Shown here piece after piece: positions 45,088 through 55,953 of a DNA stretch of 64,000 bases. Source of the stretch: Rhizobium sullae (lineage in GTDB: Bacteria; Pseudomonadota; Alphaproteobacteria; Rhizobiales; Rhizobiaceae); NCBI RefSeq assembly GCF_025200715.1, contig NZ_CP104143.1, positions 3,234,501-3,298,500 on the forward strand, given 5' to 3'. The first letter of the stretch is position 1, and every line of letters begins with the position of its first letter. The position numbers and the translations under genes were made by a program. The notes beneath the pieces are model-generated. The model saw only the letters and a list, made by a program, of their open reading frames with translations. It had not been told where the DNA came from and searched no databases.

Positions 45088-46023
45088 ATGGAAGTTCAAT
45101 CTCGATCAGTCACACTCATTGGTGTTCCGGTAGAGGAAGGCTCTGGTCGGCGCGGGGCGGCGATGGGGCCGGCAGCGCTGCGCATTGCCGGTGTGGACCA
45201 GACGCTGATCGACCTCGGCCATGATGTGCGCGATGAAGGCGACATCCTCGTCGTTCCTGCGCGCGACCTTCCAAACCATCCGAAGGCGCACAATCTGCGT
45301 CTCATCGGCGCCTATACGCGTGCGCTCGAAGCAAGCACCTACGACGCCGCCGCGGCCGGCCGTTTTCCGCTGATTCTTGGAGGCGATCACAGCCTGTCGA
45401 TGGGCAGCGTCTCCGGCATGGCGCGCTACGCGGCTGAAAAGGGCCGCCCGCTCTTCGTGCTCTGGCTCGACGCCCATTCCGACTTCAATTCGCCGGCGAC
45501 GTCGCCTTCCGGCAACATGCACGGCATGCCCGTCGCCTTCTTCTGCGGCCAGGCCGAGGTCGCGGAGATCCTGCCCAGGGACCGACCCCTCGTTGATCCG
45601 CGCAATGTGTTTCAGGTCGGCATTCGCTCCGTCGATCCGTCCGAGCGCGTGGAAATCCAAAAACACGGCATCAATGTCTTCGACATGCGCTCCATCGATG
45701 AGCAGGGCATCGCAGCCACCATGCGCCATATCGTCAGCACGATTGAAAAGGCGAACGGCCTCCTGCATGTAAGCCTTGATGTCGATTTCCTCGATCCGGA
45801 TATCGCACCCGGCGTCGGCACCACCGTTCCCGGCGGCGCGACATTCCGCGAGGCGCACCTCGTCATGGAAATGCTTTCCGACAGCGGGCTCGTTTCGTCG
45901 CTTGATCTCGTCGAGCTCAATCCATTTCTGGATGATCGTGGCAAGAGCGCTCGCGTTCTCGTGGAGCTGACGGCAAGCCTTTTCGGCCGCCGCATCTTCG
46001 ATCGTCCGACACGTGCCGCATAG
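45088..46023 (+). CDS. Arginase
   Basis: 311 residues from ATG 45088, giving the normal start of the ureohydrolase fold (SVTLIGVPVEEGSGRRGAAMGPAALR). The di-manganese motifs are GGDHSLSMG, WLDAHSDFN and DVDFLDPDIAPG. It hydrolyses arginine to ornithine and urea. The paired rocD and Lrp-type regulator make a catabolic arginine route. An upstream in-frame Met at 44989 would give a long unsupported N-terminus overlapping the promoter region. Confidence 0.94.
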   Translation: MEVQSRSVTLIGVPVEEGSGRRGAAMGPAALRIAGVDQTLIDLGHDVRDEGDILVVPARDLPNHPKAHNLRLIGAYTRALEASTYDAAAAGRFPLILGGDHSLSMGSVSGMARYAAEKGRPLFVLWLDAHSDFNSPATSPSGNMHGMPVAFFCGQAEVAEILPRDRPLVDPRNVFQVGIRSVDPSERVEIQKHGINVFDMRSIDEQGIAATMRHIVSTIEKANGLLHVSLDVDFLDPDIAPGVGTTVPGGATFREAHLVMEMLSDSGLVSSLDLVELNPFLDDRGKSARVLVELTASLFGRRIFDRPTRAA

Positions 46024-46035
46024 GGGGAAACGGCA

Positions 46036-47235
46036 ATGACAGGATCTGCAAATCTGATCGCCACCGAACAGCTGCTTGGTGCGCACAACTACAAGCCGCT
46101 CGATGTCGTTCTGACCCGCGGCGAAGGCGTGTACGTTTGGGATACGGACGGCAAGCGGTATCTCGATTGCCTTTCCGCCTATTCAGCGGTCAATCAGGGG
46201 CACTGCCATCCGAAGATCCTGGCTGCGATGATCGAACAGGCCGGAAAGCTCACGCTCACCTCGCGCGCATTCCGCAACGACCAGCTCGCTCATCTCTATG
46301 AGGAGCTGGCAGCGCTCACCGGCTCTCACAAGATCCTGCCGATGAACTCCGGCGCCGAAGCCGTCGAGACGGCCATCAAGGCGGTTCGCAAGTGGGGCTA
46401 TGAGGTGAAGGGCGTTCCGGAAGGCAAGGCGGAGATCATCGTCTGTGCCGATAACTTCCACGGCCGGACGCTCACTATCATCAGCTTCTCCACTGATCCC
46501 GACGCACGTGCCGGGTTCGGTCCCTATACACCGGGCTTTCGCACGGTTCCCTTCGGCGATGCGGAGGCCTTTGCAGGCGCGATCAACGAGAATACCGTTG
46601 CCGCCCTCATCGAGCCGATCCAGGGCGAAGCTGGTGTCGTCATTCCGCCTACGGGCTATTTCAAGCGTATCCGCGAGTTGTGCACGGCCCATAACGTCAC
46701 GCTAATCCTCGACGAGATCCAGACAGGGCTCGGCCGGACGGGCAAGCTTCTGGCGGAGGAGCATGAAGGCATCGAAGCCGACGTGACGCTGATCGGCAAG
46801 GCGCTTTCCGGTGGTTTCTATCCGGTATCGGCCGTCCTCTCCAACTCGGAAGTTCTCGGCGTCCTGAAACCCGGCCAGCACGGCTCGACGTTCGGCGGCA
46901 ACCCGCTTGCGTGCGCCGTCGCCCGCGCGGCGCTGAAAGCGCTCACCGAGGAAGGCATGATCGAAAATGCCGAGAAAATGGGCGCATACTTCATCGACGG
47001 CCTGAGATCGATCCGTTCCAATATCGTCAAAGACGTGCGCGGCCGCGGCCTGATGATGGCGATCGAGCTGGAGCCGGAAGCAGGCGGCGCGCGGCAATAT
47101 TGCTACAGCCTCAAGGAGCGGGGCCTCCTGGCAAAGGATACGCATGAGAATACGATCCGCTTGGCGCCGCCGCTCGTCATTACCAAAGAACAGGTGGAAT
47201 GGGCTGTCTCTGAGATCGAGAAGACGATCGCATAG
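46036..47235 (+). CDS. rocD: Ornithine aminotransferase
   Basis: 399 residues, a class III PLP aminotransferase. It converts ornithine and 2-oxoglutarate to glutamate-5-semialdehyde and glutamate. The motifs [61 protein letters not shown] and the PLP lysine in [14 protein letters not shown] identify ornithine specificity fairly well. It lies 12 bases after the arginase gene, so the two form an operon. Confidence 0.95.
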   Translation: MTGSANLIATEQLLGAHNYKPLDVVLTRGEGVYVWDTDGKRYLDCLSAYSAVNQGHCHPKILAAMIEQAGKLTLTSRAFRNDQLAHLYEELAALTGSHKILPMNSGAEAVETAIKAVRKWGYEVKGVPEGKAEIIVCADNFHGRTLTIISFSTDPDARAGFGPYTPGFRTVPFGDAEAFAGAINENTVAALIEPIQGEAGVVIPPTGYFKRIRELCTAHNVTLILDEIQTGLGRTGKLLAEEHEGIEADVTLIGKALSGGFYPVSAVLSNSEVLGVLKPGQHGSTFGGNPLACAVARAALKALTEEGMIENAEKMGAYFIDGLRSIRSNIVKDVRGRGLMMAIELEPEAGGARQYCYSLKERGLLAKDTHENTIRLAPPLVITKEQVEWAVSEIEKTIA

Positions 47236-47460
47236 GCAAGGGCCTTCTGGCTTCCATTGTTGGTCAAAACTGCAAGGGAATCCAGAAACCTTGCGGTCTG
47301 CTATGGCAATTTAGATTTGCGCAACACTCTTCCGGTAATGTCCCGGATAATCGTAACGAGGCCTCGAAAATCATTGCGAGGACGTCGCGTGGTGTGAAGG
47401 CAGGGGTGTTCGCGCCAATGGTGGCGCAGCCGCTTCTGCCGGGCTTGGGAAGACTTTCTA

Positions 47461-47937
47461 ATGACCACGATCAACTCAAATAACTTCAGCGGCGATACTC
47501 TCGAGATCATCGCATTCCGTCTCCACGATCAGGAGTTCTGTGTGAAGACGACAACCATCCGCGAAATCCGCGGCTGGGCACCATCGACGCCGATCCCGCA
47601 TGCGCCGGCTGACGTCATCGGCGTCATGAACCTTCGCGGTTCCGTTATCCCGATCATCGATCTCGCCTACAAGCTCGGCATGAAGAGCACCGTCGCCAAT
47701 GAACGCAGCGCCATTGTTGTCGCAGAGGTGCACAGCATGGTTATCGGCATGCTTGTCGACCGCGTCTCTGACATTCTGACGATTGCCTCCAGCCAGGTTC
47801 AGCCCGTACCGGAAGTGACGGCGTCGTTCGATCGCGCCTATTGCGAAGGCGTCATCGCATCGGAAAACGGCATGATCTGCTTCCTGAACCTTGCCAAGAT
47901 GTTCAAAGAAAACGAAACCGACGAGCTGGCAGCTTAA
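47461..47937 (+). CDS. CheW-like chemotaxis coupling protein
   Basis: 158 residues covering one CheW domain: EIIAFRLHDQEFCVKTTTIREIRGW, HAPADVIGVMNLRGSVIPIIDLAYKLGM and MVIGMLVDRVSDILTI. It couples methyl-accepting receptors to the histidine kinase CheA at the cytoplasmic face of the membrane. No cheA, cheY or receptor gene is in the window, so this is a solitary copy. The 225 bases before it contain a GCGCCA/TGGCGC hairpin and no recognised promoter. A strong terminator follows. Confidence 0.93.
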   Translation: MTTINSNNFSGDTLEIIAFRLHDQEFCVKTTTIREIRGWAPSTPIPHAPADVIGVMNLRGSVIPIIDLAYKLGMKSTVANERSAIVVAEVHSMVIGMLVDRVSDILTIASSQVQPVPEVTASFDRAYCEGVIASENGMICFLNLAKMFKENETDELAA

Positions 47938-47962
47938 GCCACCGAAGCATAACGTTCCGAAG

Positions 47963-47987
47963 AAAGCCGCTGCACGGCGGCTTTTTT
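47963..47987 (+). terminator. Rho-independent terminator after cheW
   Basis: AAGCCGC (47964-47970) and GCGGCTT (47977-47983) form a stem with a six-base loop and six Ts follow, 26 bases past the stop of the CheW gene. Confidence 0.85.
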
Positions 47988-48033
47988 AATGTCTGCTTTC
48001 ATGCGAGATAGCCGTGGCCTATGTGCCGACGTA

Positions 48034-48059
48034 AAGGCACGCGCCGAAGCGCGTGCCTT
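48034..48059 (-). terminator. Hairpin with TTCG loop after the OFA transporter gene
   Basis: AAGGCACGCGC (48034-48044) and GCGCGTGCCTT (48049-48059) form a perfect 11-base stem. On the minus strand the loop reads TTCG closed by C-G, a very stable tetraloop. It lies 21 bases past the minus-strand transporter stop, though the T-run is short. Confidence 0.7.
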
Positions 48060-48080
48060 GATTTTCGATAATGGGCAAAA

Positions 48081-49739
48081 TCAGCCGAACAGAGCAAGAG
48101 TCGCCTTCAGCGTGACCCATACACCCCAAAGCAGCGGGATGCCAACAACAGCCCAGGCAAGCAGAGCCCTCGCGTCGAAACCACCTTTGCCGATGCCGAA
48201 CGAGCCGGATGGGCCGATACTCGCAGCGGCAGATTTCGCCTGAAGTGTGGCGACTTCCTCATCGGACATGAACCACTTGCCGGCAAGTGGCCGAACCAGG
48301 GCATTGGCAATCAGGCCGAGCGCCAGCATGCCGGCCAGGATATACATGGTTCCTGTGTAGAGCGCCGGTCCGGGGGCAACACCGGCTGCAATCTGCGCTT
48401 CGCGGATATAGTTGACCACCACAGGACCCACGATGCCGGCTGTTGCCCATGCTGTCAGAAGTCGGCCATGGATCGCGCCGACGAATTGCGTGCCGAAGAT
48501 ATCGGCAAGATAAGCCGGAATTGTCGAGAAGCCGCCGCCATACATCGAGAGGATGATGGCGAAGGCGACGACGAAGAGCGCCTTGTTCCCGATGCCCGCA
48601 AAGGTCGGGGCGAACGCGTAAAGCGCGATACCGAGGATAAAGAAGCAATAATAGGTATTCTTGCGGCCAATCCTGTCGGAGAGCGAGGCCCAAAAGAAGC
48701 GACCACCGATGTTGAAGAGCGACAGAAGCCCGGCGAACCCGGCAGCGATCGTGGCAATGGATGCTCTCTGGGCCGCATCAAGCTGCGCAAAGCCGACGTC
48801 AGGCAGACCGATCAGCGAGCCGGCGAAGATTTCCTGCAGCATCGGCGAGGCCATACCGATAACACCGATACCGGCCGACACGTTGAGGCAAAGCACGGCC
48901 CAGATTAGCCAGAACTGCGTAGTCTTGTGCGCATCGCGCAAGTGGACATGCTTTGTCGTGATCATCGTGCTTTTGGTGGCAGGCGCCGTCCAGCCTTCCG
49001 GACGCCAGCCGGCGGGCGGGATGCGATAGCCGAACGCACCGCCCAACATGAAGCCGAAATAGAGGATCGCCATGGCGATGAAGGTCTGCCAGACGCCAAC
49101 CGAGGTATCGGTCTTGAAATAGTTCATCAGCATGTTGGCAAGCGGTGCGCCGATCATCGCCCCGCCGCCGAAGCCCATGATAGCCATGCCTGTCGCCATA
49201 CCACGGCGGTCTGGAAACCACTTGATGAGCGTCGACACCGGCGAAATATAGCCGAGACCGAGACCAATGCCGCCGATCACACCGGCACCAAGCCACATCA
49301 GCCATAGCTGATGCGTCATCACGCCGACGGCAGCGACGAGAATACCGCCGCACCAGCAGCAGGCGGACACGAAGCCGGCTTTACGCGGTCCGGAACGCTC
49401 CAGCCAGCCGCCCCAAATAGCCGCTGAGCAGCCGAGCAGAACGAAGAAGAGCGTATAAATCCAGCCGAGATCGGCGACGCGCCAGTCGCAGGTCGTCGTG
49501 AACAATGCAGACGCGAGCGTCAGTTCGGGGCACGCAGTCGATGCCGTGATACCAAGTGATTTTGAAAGCGGCAGCCAGAAGACGCTGAAGCCGTAAGCCA
49601 TGCCGATGCAGAGATGGATGGCGAGCGCTGCCGGTGGCACGAGCCAGCGATTGAAGCCCGGCTTAGCAATGATCCTGTCTCGATCAAGCAGGCCGAGACC
49701 CGCTATATCACCTGTGGTACTTGTTTCCGCTGCAGTCAT
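48081..49739 (-). CDS. OFA family MFS transporter (oxalate/formate antiporter-like)
   Basis: 552 residues with 12 or more membrane helices. The beginning FNRWLVPPAALAIHLCIGMAYGFSVFWLPLSK and the motif LGYISPVSTLIKWFPDRRGMATGMAIMGFGGGAMIG are typical of the oxalate/formate antiporter family. It lies 91 bases downstream of fdsD on the same strand as the formate dehydrogenase operon, so import of formate (or oxalate) for that enzyme is a reasonable inference. No oxalyl-CoA or formyl-CoA gene is present in the window. Confidence 0.87.
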   Translation of the reverse strand: MTAAETSTTGDIAGLGLLDRDRIIAKPGFNRWLVPPAALAIHLCIGMAYGFSVFWLPLSKSLGITASTACPELTLASALFTTTCDWRVADLGWIYTLFFVLLGCSAAIWGGWLERSGPRKAGFVSACCWCGGILVAAVGVMTHQLWLMWLGAGVIGGIGLGLGYISPVSTLIKWFPDRRGMATGMAIMGFGGGAMIGAPLANMLMNYFKTDTSVGVWQTFIAMAILYFGFMLGGAFGYRIPPAGWRPEGWTAPATKSTMITTKHVHLRDAHKTTQFWLIWAVLCLNVSAGIGVIGMASPMLQEIFAGSLIGLPDVGFAQLDAAQRASIATIAAGFAGLLSLFNIGGRFFWASLSDRIGRKNTYYCFFILGIALYAFAPTFAGIGNKALFVVAFAIILSMYGGGFSTIPAYLADIFGTQFVGAIHGRLLTAWATAGIVGPVVVNYIREAQIAAGVAPGPALYTGTMYILAGMLALGLIANALVRPLAGKWFMSDEEVATLQAKSAAASIGPSGSFGIGKGGFDARALLAWAVVGIPLLWGVWVTLKATLALFG

Positions 49740-49830
49740 GAATAATTCCTCCAGATTAATGACTTTGCTTGCAATAATTCATGCTTAAGCAGGCGAAATG
49801 CCTGTTTCCCCTCTCGCGTGAAATCGATGT

Positions 49831-50076
49831 TTATTTCTGGATTGGCTCCGCCGGCTCGGGCCGGTGGATCAGAGATGCGGCCTCAACGACAAGCGCGTTC
49901 AGGCTGTTGCTGTCTTTTTCTAGTACTTCAAACAATTGCCGCCGCATGCGCGGCTCCCAGAATTTGTTGATATGCGTCGCAACACCTTGAGCCGCCTCGC
50001 TTTCCGGCTGACTCTTGAAAAAGGTCGCTATTTGGTTGGCCATGTAGACGAGCTTGGAATGCGGATCATGCGACAT
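49831..50076 (-). CDS. fdsD: Formate dehydrogenase subunit delta
   Basis: 81 residues from ATG 50076. It matches the small FdsD protein (KLVYMANQIATFFKSQPESEAAQGVATHINKFWEPRMRRQLFEVL), which is found as the last gene of NAD-dependent molybdenum formate dehydrogenase operons. It has no known cofactor motif and is thought to aid assembly or stability. Its start overlaps the fdhD end by 11 bases, indicating coupling. Confidence 0.9.
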   Translation of the reverse strand: MSHDPHSKLVYMANQIATFFKSQPESEAAQGVATHINKFWEPRMRRQLFEVLEKDSNSLNALVVEAASLIHRPEPAEPIQK

Positions 50077-50893
50077 CGGCAATGCTTTCAGGCAATATAC
50101 GGTGCGGGTGGGTGAAAATTTCGAAGTCATCGCCGCGCACAAGCGCAACGAGCGTCATGCCCGCTTGCTCGGCGGTTCGGATGGCAAGAGCCGTCGGCGC
50201 GGAAATCGCGATGAGAACGGGGCTTCCGAGGATCGCAGCCTTCTGTACCATCTCGACGGACAGCCGGCTTGTGACAACTACAGCCCCGCTTGAGCCGCTC
50301 GTTCCGATGCGAATGATGGCACCGCAGAGCTTATCGAGCGCATTGTGCCTGCCAACATCCTCGCGAGCGGCGAGCAGGTCTTTTCCACGAACGTAGAAGC
50401 CCGCTCCATGTACCGCCCGTGTTTCCCGGTGAAGCGGCTGGGCGTCATTGAGAAGCGAGACGGCGCGGACGATATCGCCATGCGTCAGCTTGAGATCCGC
50501 AGAGGAAACATCGGGTATCTGACGGACAGCCTGTTCGATAGATTCGATGCCGCAAAGTCCGCAACCGACCGGTCCGGCCATGCTGCGCCGGCGCGCGCGC
50601 AAGGCGTCCGCGACATCGTCTATCAACGTTACCTGGACATCGATACCCCGCTCCTCATCAATGATTTCGATTGCGGAGATCTGGCTCGCGTCCTGGATTA
50701 TGCCTTCCGTCAGGCTGAAGCCAACCGCAAAGTCTTCCAGATCGCCCGGCGTCGCCATCATTACGGCATGCGATGTGCCGCCATAGGAAAAGGCAACCGG
50801 TACTTCCTCCGGCACGACGCGCTCACCCGGCATCATGACCCCGCCCTTCCGGGCGATTCGGTTGACGGAAATGCGCGTCGGCCGCCTTTTCAT
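50066..50893 (-). CDS. fdhD: Formate dehydrogenase accessory sulfurtransferase FdhD
   Basis: 275 residues. FdhD transfers sulfur from the cysteine desulfurase to the molybdenum cofactor to make an active formate dehydrogenase. The CxxC motif is C111-GLC114 in GPVGCGLCGIES, and the later REDVGRHNALDKLCG segment is typical. Its start codon overlaps the fdsA stop. Placement inside the operon (fdsGBA-fdhD-fdsD) matches other fds clusters, where it is often called fdsC. Confidence 0.93.
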   Translation of the reverse strand: MKRRPTRISVNRIARKGGVMMPGERVVPEEVPVAFSYGGTSHAVMMATPGDLEDFAVGFSLTEGIIQDASQISAIEIIDEERGIDVQVTLIDDVADALRARRRSMAGPVGCGLCGIESIEQAVRQIPDVSSADLKLTHGDIVRAVSLLNDAQPLHRETRAVHGAGFYVRGKDLLAAREDVGRHNALDKLCGAIIRIGTSGSSGAVVVTSRLSVEMVQKAAILGSPVLIAISAPTALAIRTAEQAGMTLVALVRGDDFEIFTHPHRILPESIADVA

Positions 50894-53772
50894 TATTCGG
50901 CTGCCTCCAGCTTGCCGGCGATCCGGCGGCTCTGACGTGCCTGCTCATCATATTCGATCTGCCAATCCGATGGACCGTTCGAAGGCGAGACCTGCACTGC
51001 CGTCACCTTGTATTCCGGGCAGTTCGTCGCCCAGTCGGAGAAGTCTGTGGTGATGACATTTGCCTGCGTGTTCGGATGATGGAAGGTTGTGTAGACGACC
51101 CCGGGCGCAACGCGATCGGTGATCAGCGCCCGCAGTGATGTATCGCCGGAGCGGCTGCCGAGCTTGACCCAGTCGCCATCGCGAATGCCCCGCATTTCGG
51201 CATCATGCGGATGGATTTCCAGCCGGTCCTCGGCATGCCAGACGACGTTGTCGGTGCGCCGCGTCTGGGCGCCGACATTGTATTGGCTGAGGACGCGACC
51301 GGTCGTCAGCAGCAGCGGGAAGCGCGGCCCCGTGCGCTCGTCGGTCGCCACATATTCGGTGCGGATGAATTTGCCCTTGCCGCGAACAAAGCCGTTCACA
51401 TGCATGATCGGCGAACCTTCCGGGTTCTTCTCGTTGCAGGGCCACTGCACCGAGCCCATCTTTTCCAGGTAGTCGTAGGAAACCAGCGCGAAGCTCGGCG
51501 TCGTTGCCGCAATCTCGTCCATGATCTCGGATGGATGCTGATAGTTCCAGCCAAGCCCCATGGCTTGGGCCAGCTTCTGCGTTACCTCCCAGTCCCCATA
51601 GCCGTTGCGTGGGGTCATGACCTTGCGCACGCGGTTGATGCGGCGTTCGGCGTTGGTGAAAGTCCCGTCCTTTTCCAGGAAGGTCGACCCCGGCAGAAAG
51701 ACATGCGCATAGTTTGCCGTTTCGTTCAGGAAGAGATCTTGAACCACGACGCATTCCATAGCGGCAAGGCCGGCGGCCACATGCTTTGTATCCGGGTCGG
51801 ATTGGAGAATGTCCTCGCCTTGGACATACAGGCCCTTGAATGTGCCTTCCACGGCGGCATCCAGCATATTCGGAATGCGAAGGCCGGGTTCGTTGTTGAG
51901 TTTGACGCCCCACAGCTTCTCGAAAATATCGCGTGTCGCATCGTCCGAGATATGGCGATAGCCCGGCAGCTCGTGGGGGAACGAACCCATGTCGCAGGAG
52001 CCCTGCACATTGTTCTGGCCGCGCAGCGGATTAACGCCGACGCCCGGGCGACCGATATTGCCGGTCGCCATCGCCAGGTTCGCGATCGCCATAACGGTCG
52101 TAGAACCCTGGCTGTGTTCGGTCACGCCGAGGCCGTAATAGATCGCCCCGTTGCCGCCGCGCGCATAAAGGCGAGCAGAACCGCGCAGATCTTCGGCGGG
52201 AACGCCGGTGAACTTCTCTGTCTCTTCCGGACTGTGCTGTGGTTCGGCGACGAAAGCCGCCCAATCTTCGAATTCTGACCAATCGCAGCGTTCGCGGATG
52301 AAGGCTTCGTCATAGAGCCCTTCGGTGACGATCACATGCGCAAGCGCGGTCATGACCGCGACGTTGGTGCCTGGCTTCAACGGCAGGTGATAGGCGGCCT
52401 CGACATGCGGCGTTCTGACGAGATCGATGCGCCGCGGGTCGATGACGATCAGCTTGGCGCCTTGGCGCAGGCGCTTCTTCAGGCGGGATCCGAAGACCGG
52501 ATGCCCATCCGTCGGATTGGCACCTATAACCACGACCACATCAGAATCTTCGACGCTGTCAAAATTCTGCGTGCCAGCCGATGTGCCGAAGGCTTGGCCA
52601 AGACCGTAACCCGTCGGCGAATGGCAGACGCGGGCGCAGGTATCGACATTGTTGTTGCCGAAGCCTGCGCGGATCAGCTTCTGGACAAGGAAGGTCTCCT
52701 CATTGGTGCAGCGCGACGAGGTGATCCCGCCGATCGAGTCGCGGCCGTATTGATACTGGATGCGGCGGAATTCCGACGCCACATGCGCGAAGGCTTCGTC
52801 CCAAGTCACTTCGCGCCAGGGATCGGTGACCTTTTCGCGGATCATCGGATTGAGGATGCGATCCTTGTGCGTCGAATAGCCGTACGCGAAACGGCCTTTG
52901 ACGCAGGAATGCCCTCGGTTGGCCTGCCCATCCTTCCACGGCACCATGCGCACCAGCTCTTCGCCGCGCATTTCCGCCTTGAAGGAGCAGCCGACGCCAC
53001 AATAAGCACAGGTGGTCACCACCGAATGTTCCGGTTGGCCAATCTGGATGACCGACTTTTCCGTCAGTGTCGCCGTCGGGCAGGCCTGCACGCAGGCGCC
53101 GCATGAGACGCATTCGGAATCGATGAAATGCTCGTGCATGCCTGGGGAAACGCGCGAGCCGAAACCGCGGCCTTCGATCGTCAGCGCGAAGGTTCCCTGC
53201 ACTTCCTCACAGGCGCGCACGCAGCGGGAGCAGACGATGCATTTCGACGGATCATATGTGAAATACGGGTTCGACTCGTCTTTCGGCATCCATTTGAGAT
53301 TGATGTCGCCGTTGTTGCGTGCCTTGACGTGATTGTCGCCTTCATAGCCGTAGCGTACGTCGCGCAAGCCGACGGCGCCGGCCATGTCCTGCAGTTCGCA
53401 ATCGCCATTGGCAGCACAGGTCAGACAGTCGAGCGGGTGGTCGGAAATATAAAGCTCCATCACCCCGCGGCGGATATCCTTGAGGCGCCCGGTCTGCGTA
53501 TGGACCACCATGCCCGCCGCAACCGGCGTCGTGCACGATGCAGGCGTCCCGTTGCGGCCTTCGATCTCCACGAGACACAGGCGGCAGGAGCCAAAGGCGT
53601 CGACCATATCGGTCGAACAAAGCTTCGGCACCTGAATACCAGCCTCCATCGAGGCGCGCATGACGGACGTACCCTCCGGCACGGTGATCTGCCGGCCATC
53701 GATGGTCAGCGTCACACTTGTTTCGGATTTCGAAGCCGGCGTGCCGTAGTCGATTTCGTGAACGAGAGACAT
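50893..53772 (-). CDS. fdsA: NAD-dependent formate dehydrogenase catalytic subunit alpha
   Basis: 959 residues. The N-terminus holds a NuoG-like iron-sulfur chain: a 2Fe-2S set (CSTDMVDAFGSCRLC), a His/Cys 4Fe-4S (HPLDCLTCAANGDC), and two 4Fe-4S (CIVCSRCVRAC, CVSCGACVQAC). The catalytic part has the bis-MGD cluster set CAYCGVGC and the molybdenum ligand Cys followed by His in RVCHSPTG; there is no selenocysteine. It oxidises formate to CO2 and passes electrons to the FMN/NAD subunit. Soluble and cytosolic, with no Tat signal. Confidence 0.96.
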   Translation of the reverse strand: MSLVHEIDYGTPASKSETSVTLTIDGRQITVPEGTSVMRASMEAGIQVPKLCSTDMVDAFGSCRLCLVEIEGRNGTPASCTTPVAAGMVVHTQTGRLKDIRRGVMELYISDHPLDCLTCAANGDCELQDMAGAVGLRDVRYGYEGDNHVKARNNGDINLKWMPKDESNPYFTYDPSKCIVCSRCVRACEEVQGTFALTIEGRGFGSRVSPGMHEHFIDSECVSCGACVQACPTATLTEKSVIQIGQPEHSVVTTCAYCGVGCSFKAEMRGEELVRMVPWKDGQANRGHSCVKGRFAYGYSTHKDRILNPMIREKVTDPWREVTWDEAFAHVASEFRRIQYQYGRDSIGGITSSRCTNEETFLVQKLIRAGFGNNNVDTCARVCHSPTGYGLGQAFGTSAGTQNFDSVEDSDVVVVIGANPTDGHPVFGSRLKKRLRQGAKLIVIDPRRIDLVRTPHVEAAYHLPLKPGTNVAVMTALAHVIVTEGLYDEAFIRERCDWSEFEDWAAFVAEPQHSPEETEKFTGVPAEDLRGSARLYARGGNGAIYYGLGVTEHSQGSTTVMAIANLAMATGNIGRPGVGVNPLRGQNNVQGSCDMGSFPHELPGYRHISDDATRDIFEKLWGVKLNNEPGLRIPNMLDAAVEGTFKGLYVQGEDILQSDPDTKHVAAGLAAMECVVVQDLFLNETANYAHVFLPGSTFLEKDGTFTNAERRINRVRKVMTPRNGYGDWEVTQKLAQAMGLGWNYQHPSEIMDEIAATTPSFALVSYDYLEKMGSVQWPCNEKNPEGSPIMHVNGFVRGKGKFIRTEYVATDERTGPRFPLLLTTGRVLSQYNVGAQTRRTDNVVWHAEDRLEIHPHDAEMRGIRDGDWVKLGSRSGDTSLRALITDRVAPGVVYTTFHHPNTQANVITTDFSDWATNCPEYKVTAVQVSPSNGPSDWQIEYDEQARQSRRIAGKLEAAE

Positions 53773-53778
53773 AGGTCC

Positions 53779-55331
<1,553 letters not shown>

Positions 55332-55335
<4 letters not shown>

Positions 55336-55811
55336 CGCCGCGCCTCCGCAACGAGCTCGGCGACGGTCTCGTCATCGACCCGCCCATAGAGATCGCCGTC
55401 GAGCATGGCTGCAGGCGCGCAAGCGCAGAGCCCGAGACAGTAGACGGGCTCCAAGGTCACGCTGCCATCGAGCGCAGTTTGATGGAAATCGACACCGAGC
55501 AATGTCTTGATACGATCGGCAACAGCATCCCCGCCCATCGACTGACAGGCCTCGGCACGACAGAGCTTCAGGACATGGCGGCCGGCAGGATGATCGCGAT
55601 AATCGTGATAGAACGTCATCACGCCATGCACTTCGGCGCGCGACAGATTGAGCCCGTCGGCGATGACAGTAAGCGCTTCCTGCGGCACATGGCCGAATTC
55701 ATCCTGAACTTCATGGAGGATTGGAAGGAGCGGACCTTCAAGAGCGCGCAAGGCACCAACAATCGCGCGCGTGCGTTCGGCAATATCGCCATTGGCGACA
55801 TGAGCATTCAT
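55332..55811 (-). CDS. fdsG: Formate dehydrogenase gamma subunit (NuoE-like)
   Basis: 159 residues from ATG 55811 (GGGAGG upstream; a GTG further up is possible). It is a thioredoxin-like 2Fe-2S protein of the NuoE family, with FGHVPQEALTVIADGLNLSRAEVHGVMTFYHDYR, CRAEACQSMGG, and CLGLCACAPAAM, giving the Cys ligands. It is the first gene of the fds operon. Its promoter should lie in the 138 bases after the LysR-type regulator, where a perfect dyad is found. Confidence 0.93.
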
Positions 55812-55932
55812 TTCGGCGGGCCTCCCAGGGCTTCCTATGTCGATCACCGCAGCGGCCTCCCTCTGCCGATCCGGTATCTCGAAGGAAGTCTTTCAGGGAA
55901 ACATCGAGCGATCAATAAAGCTGTTCCGTCGA

Positions 55933-55953
55933 TTGATAGGAAATTTCTATCAA
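55933..55953. promoter_or_regulatory. LysR-type operator dyad upstream of the fds operon
   Basis: TTGATAG (55933-55939) and CTATCAA (55947-55953) form a perfect seven-base dyad around seven bases, containing the T-N11-A pattern expected for LysR regulators. It overlaps the stop codon of the LysR gene and lies about 120-140 bases before the fdsG start. A more distant ATCAAT/ATTGAT pair nearby could be part of the same site. Confidence 0.65.
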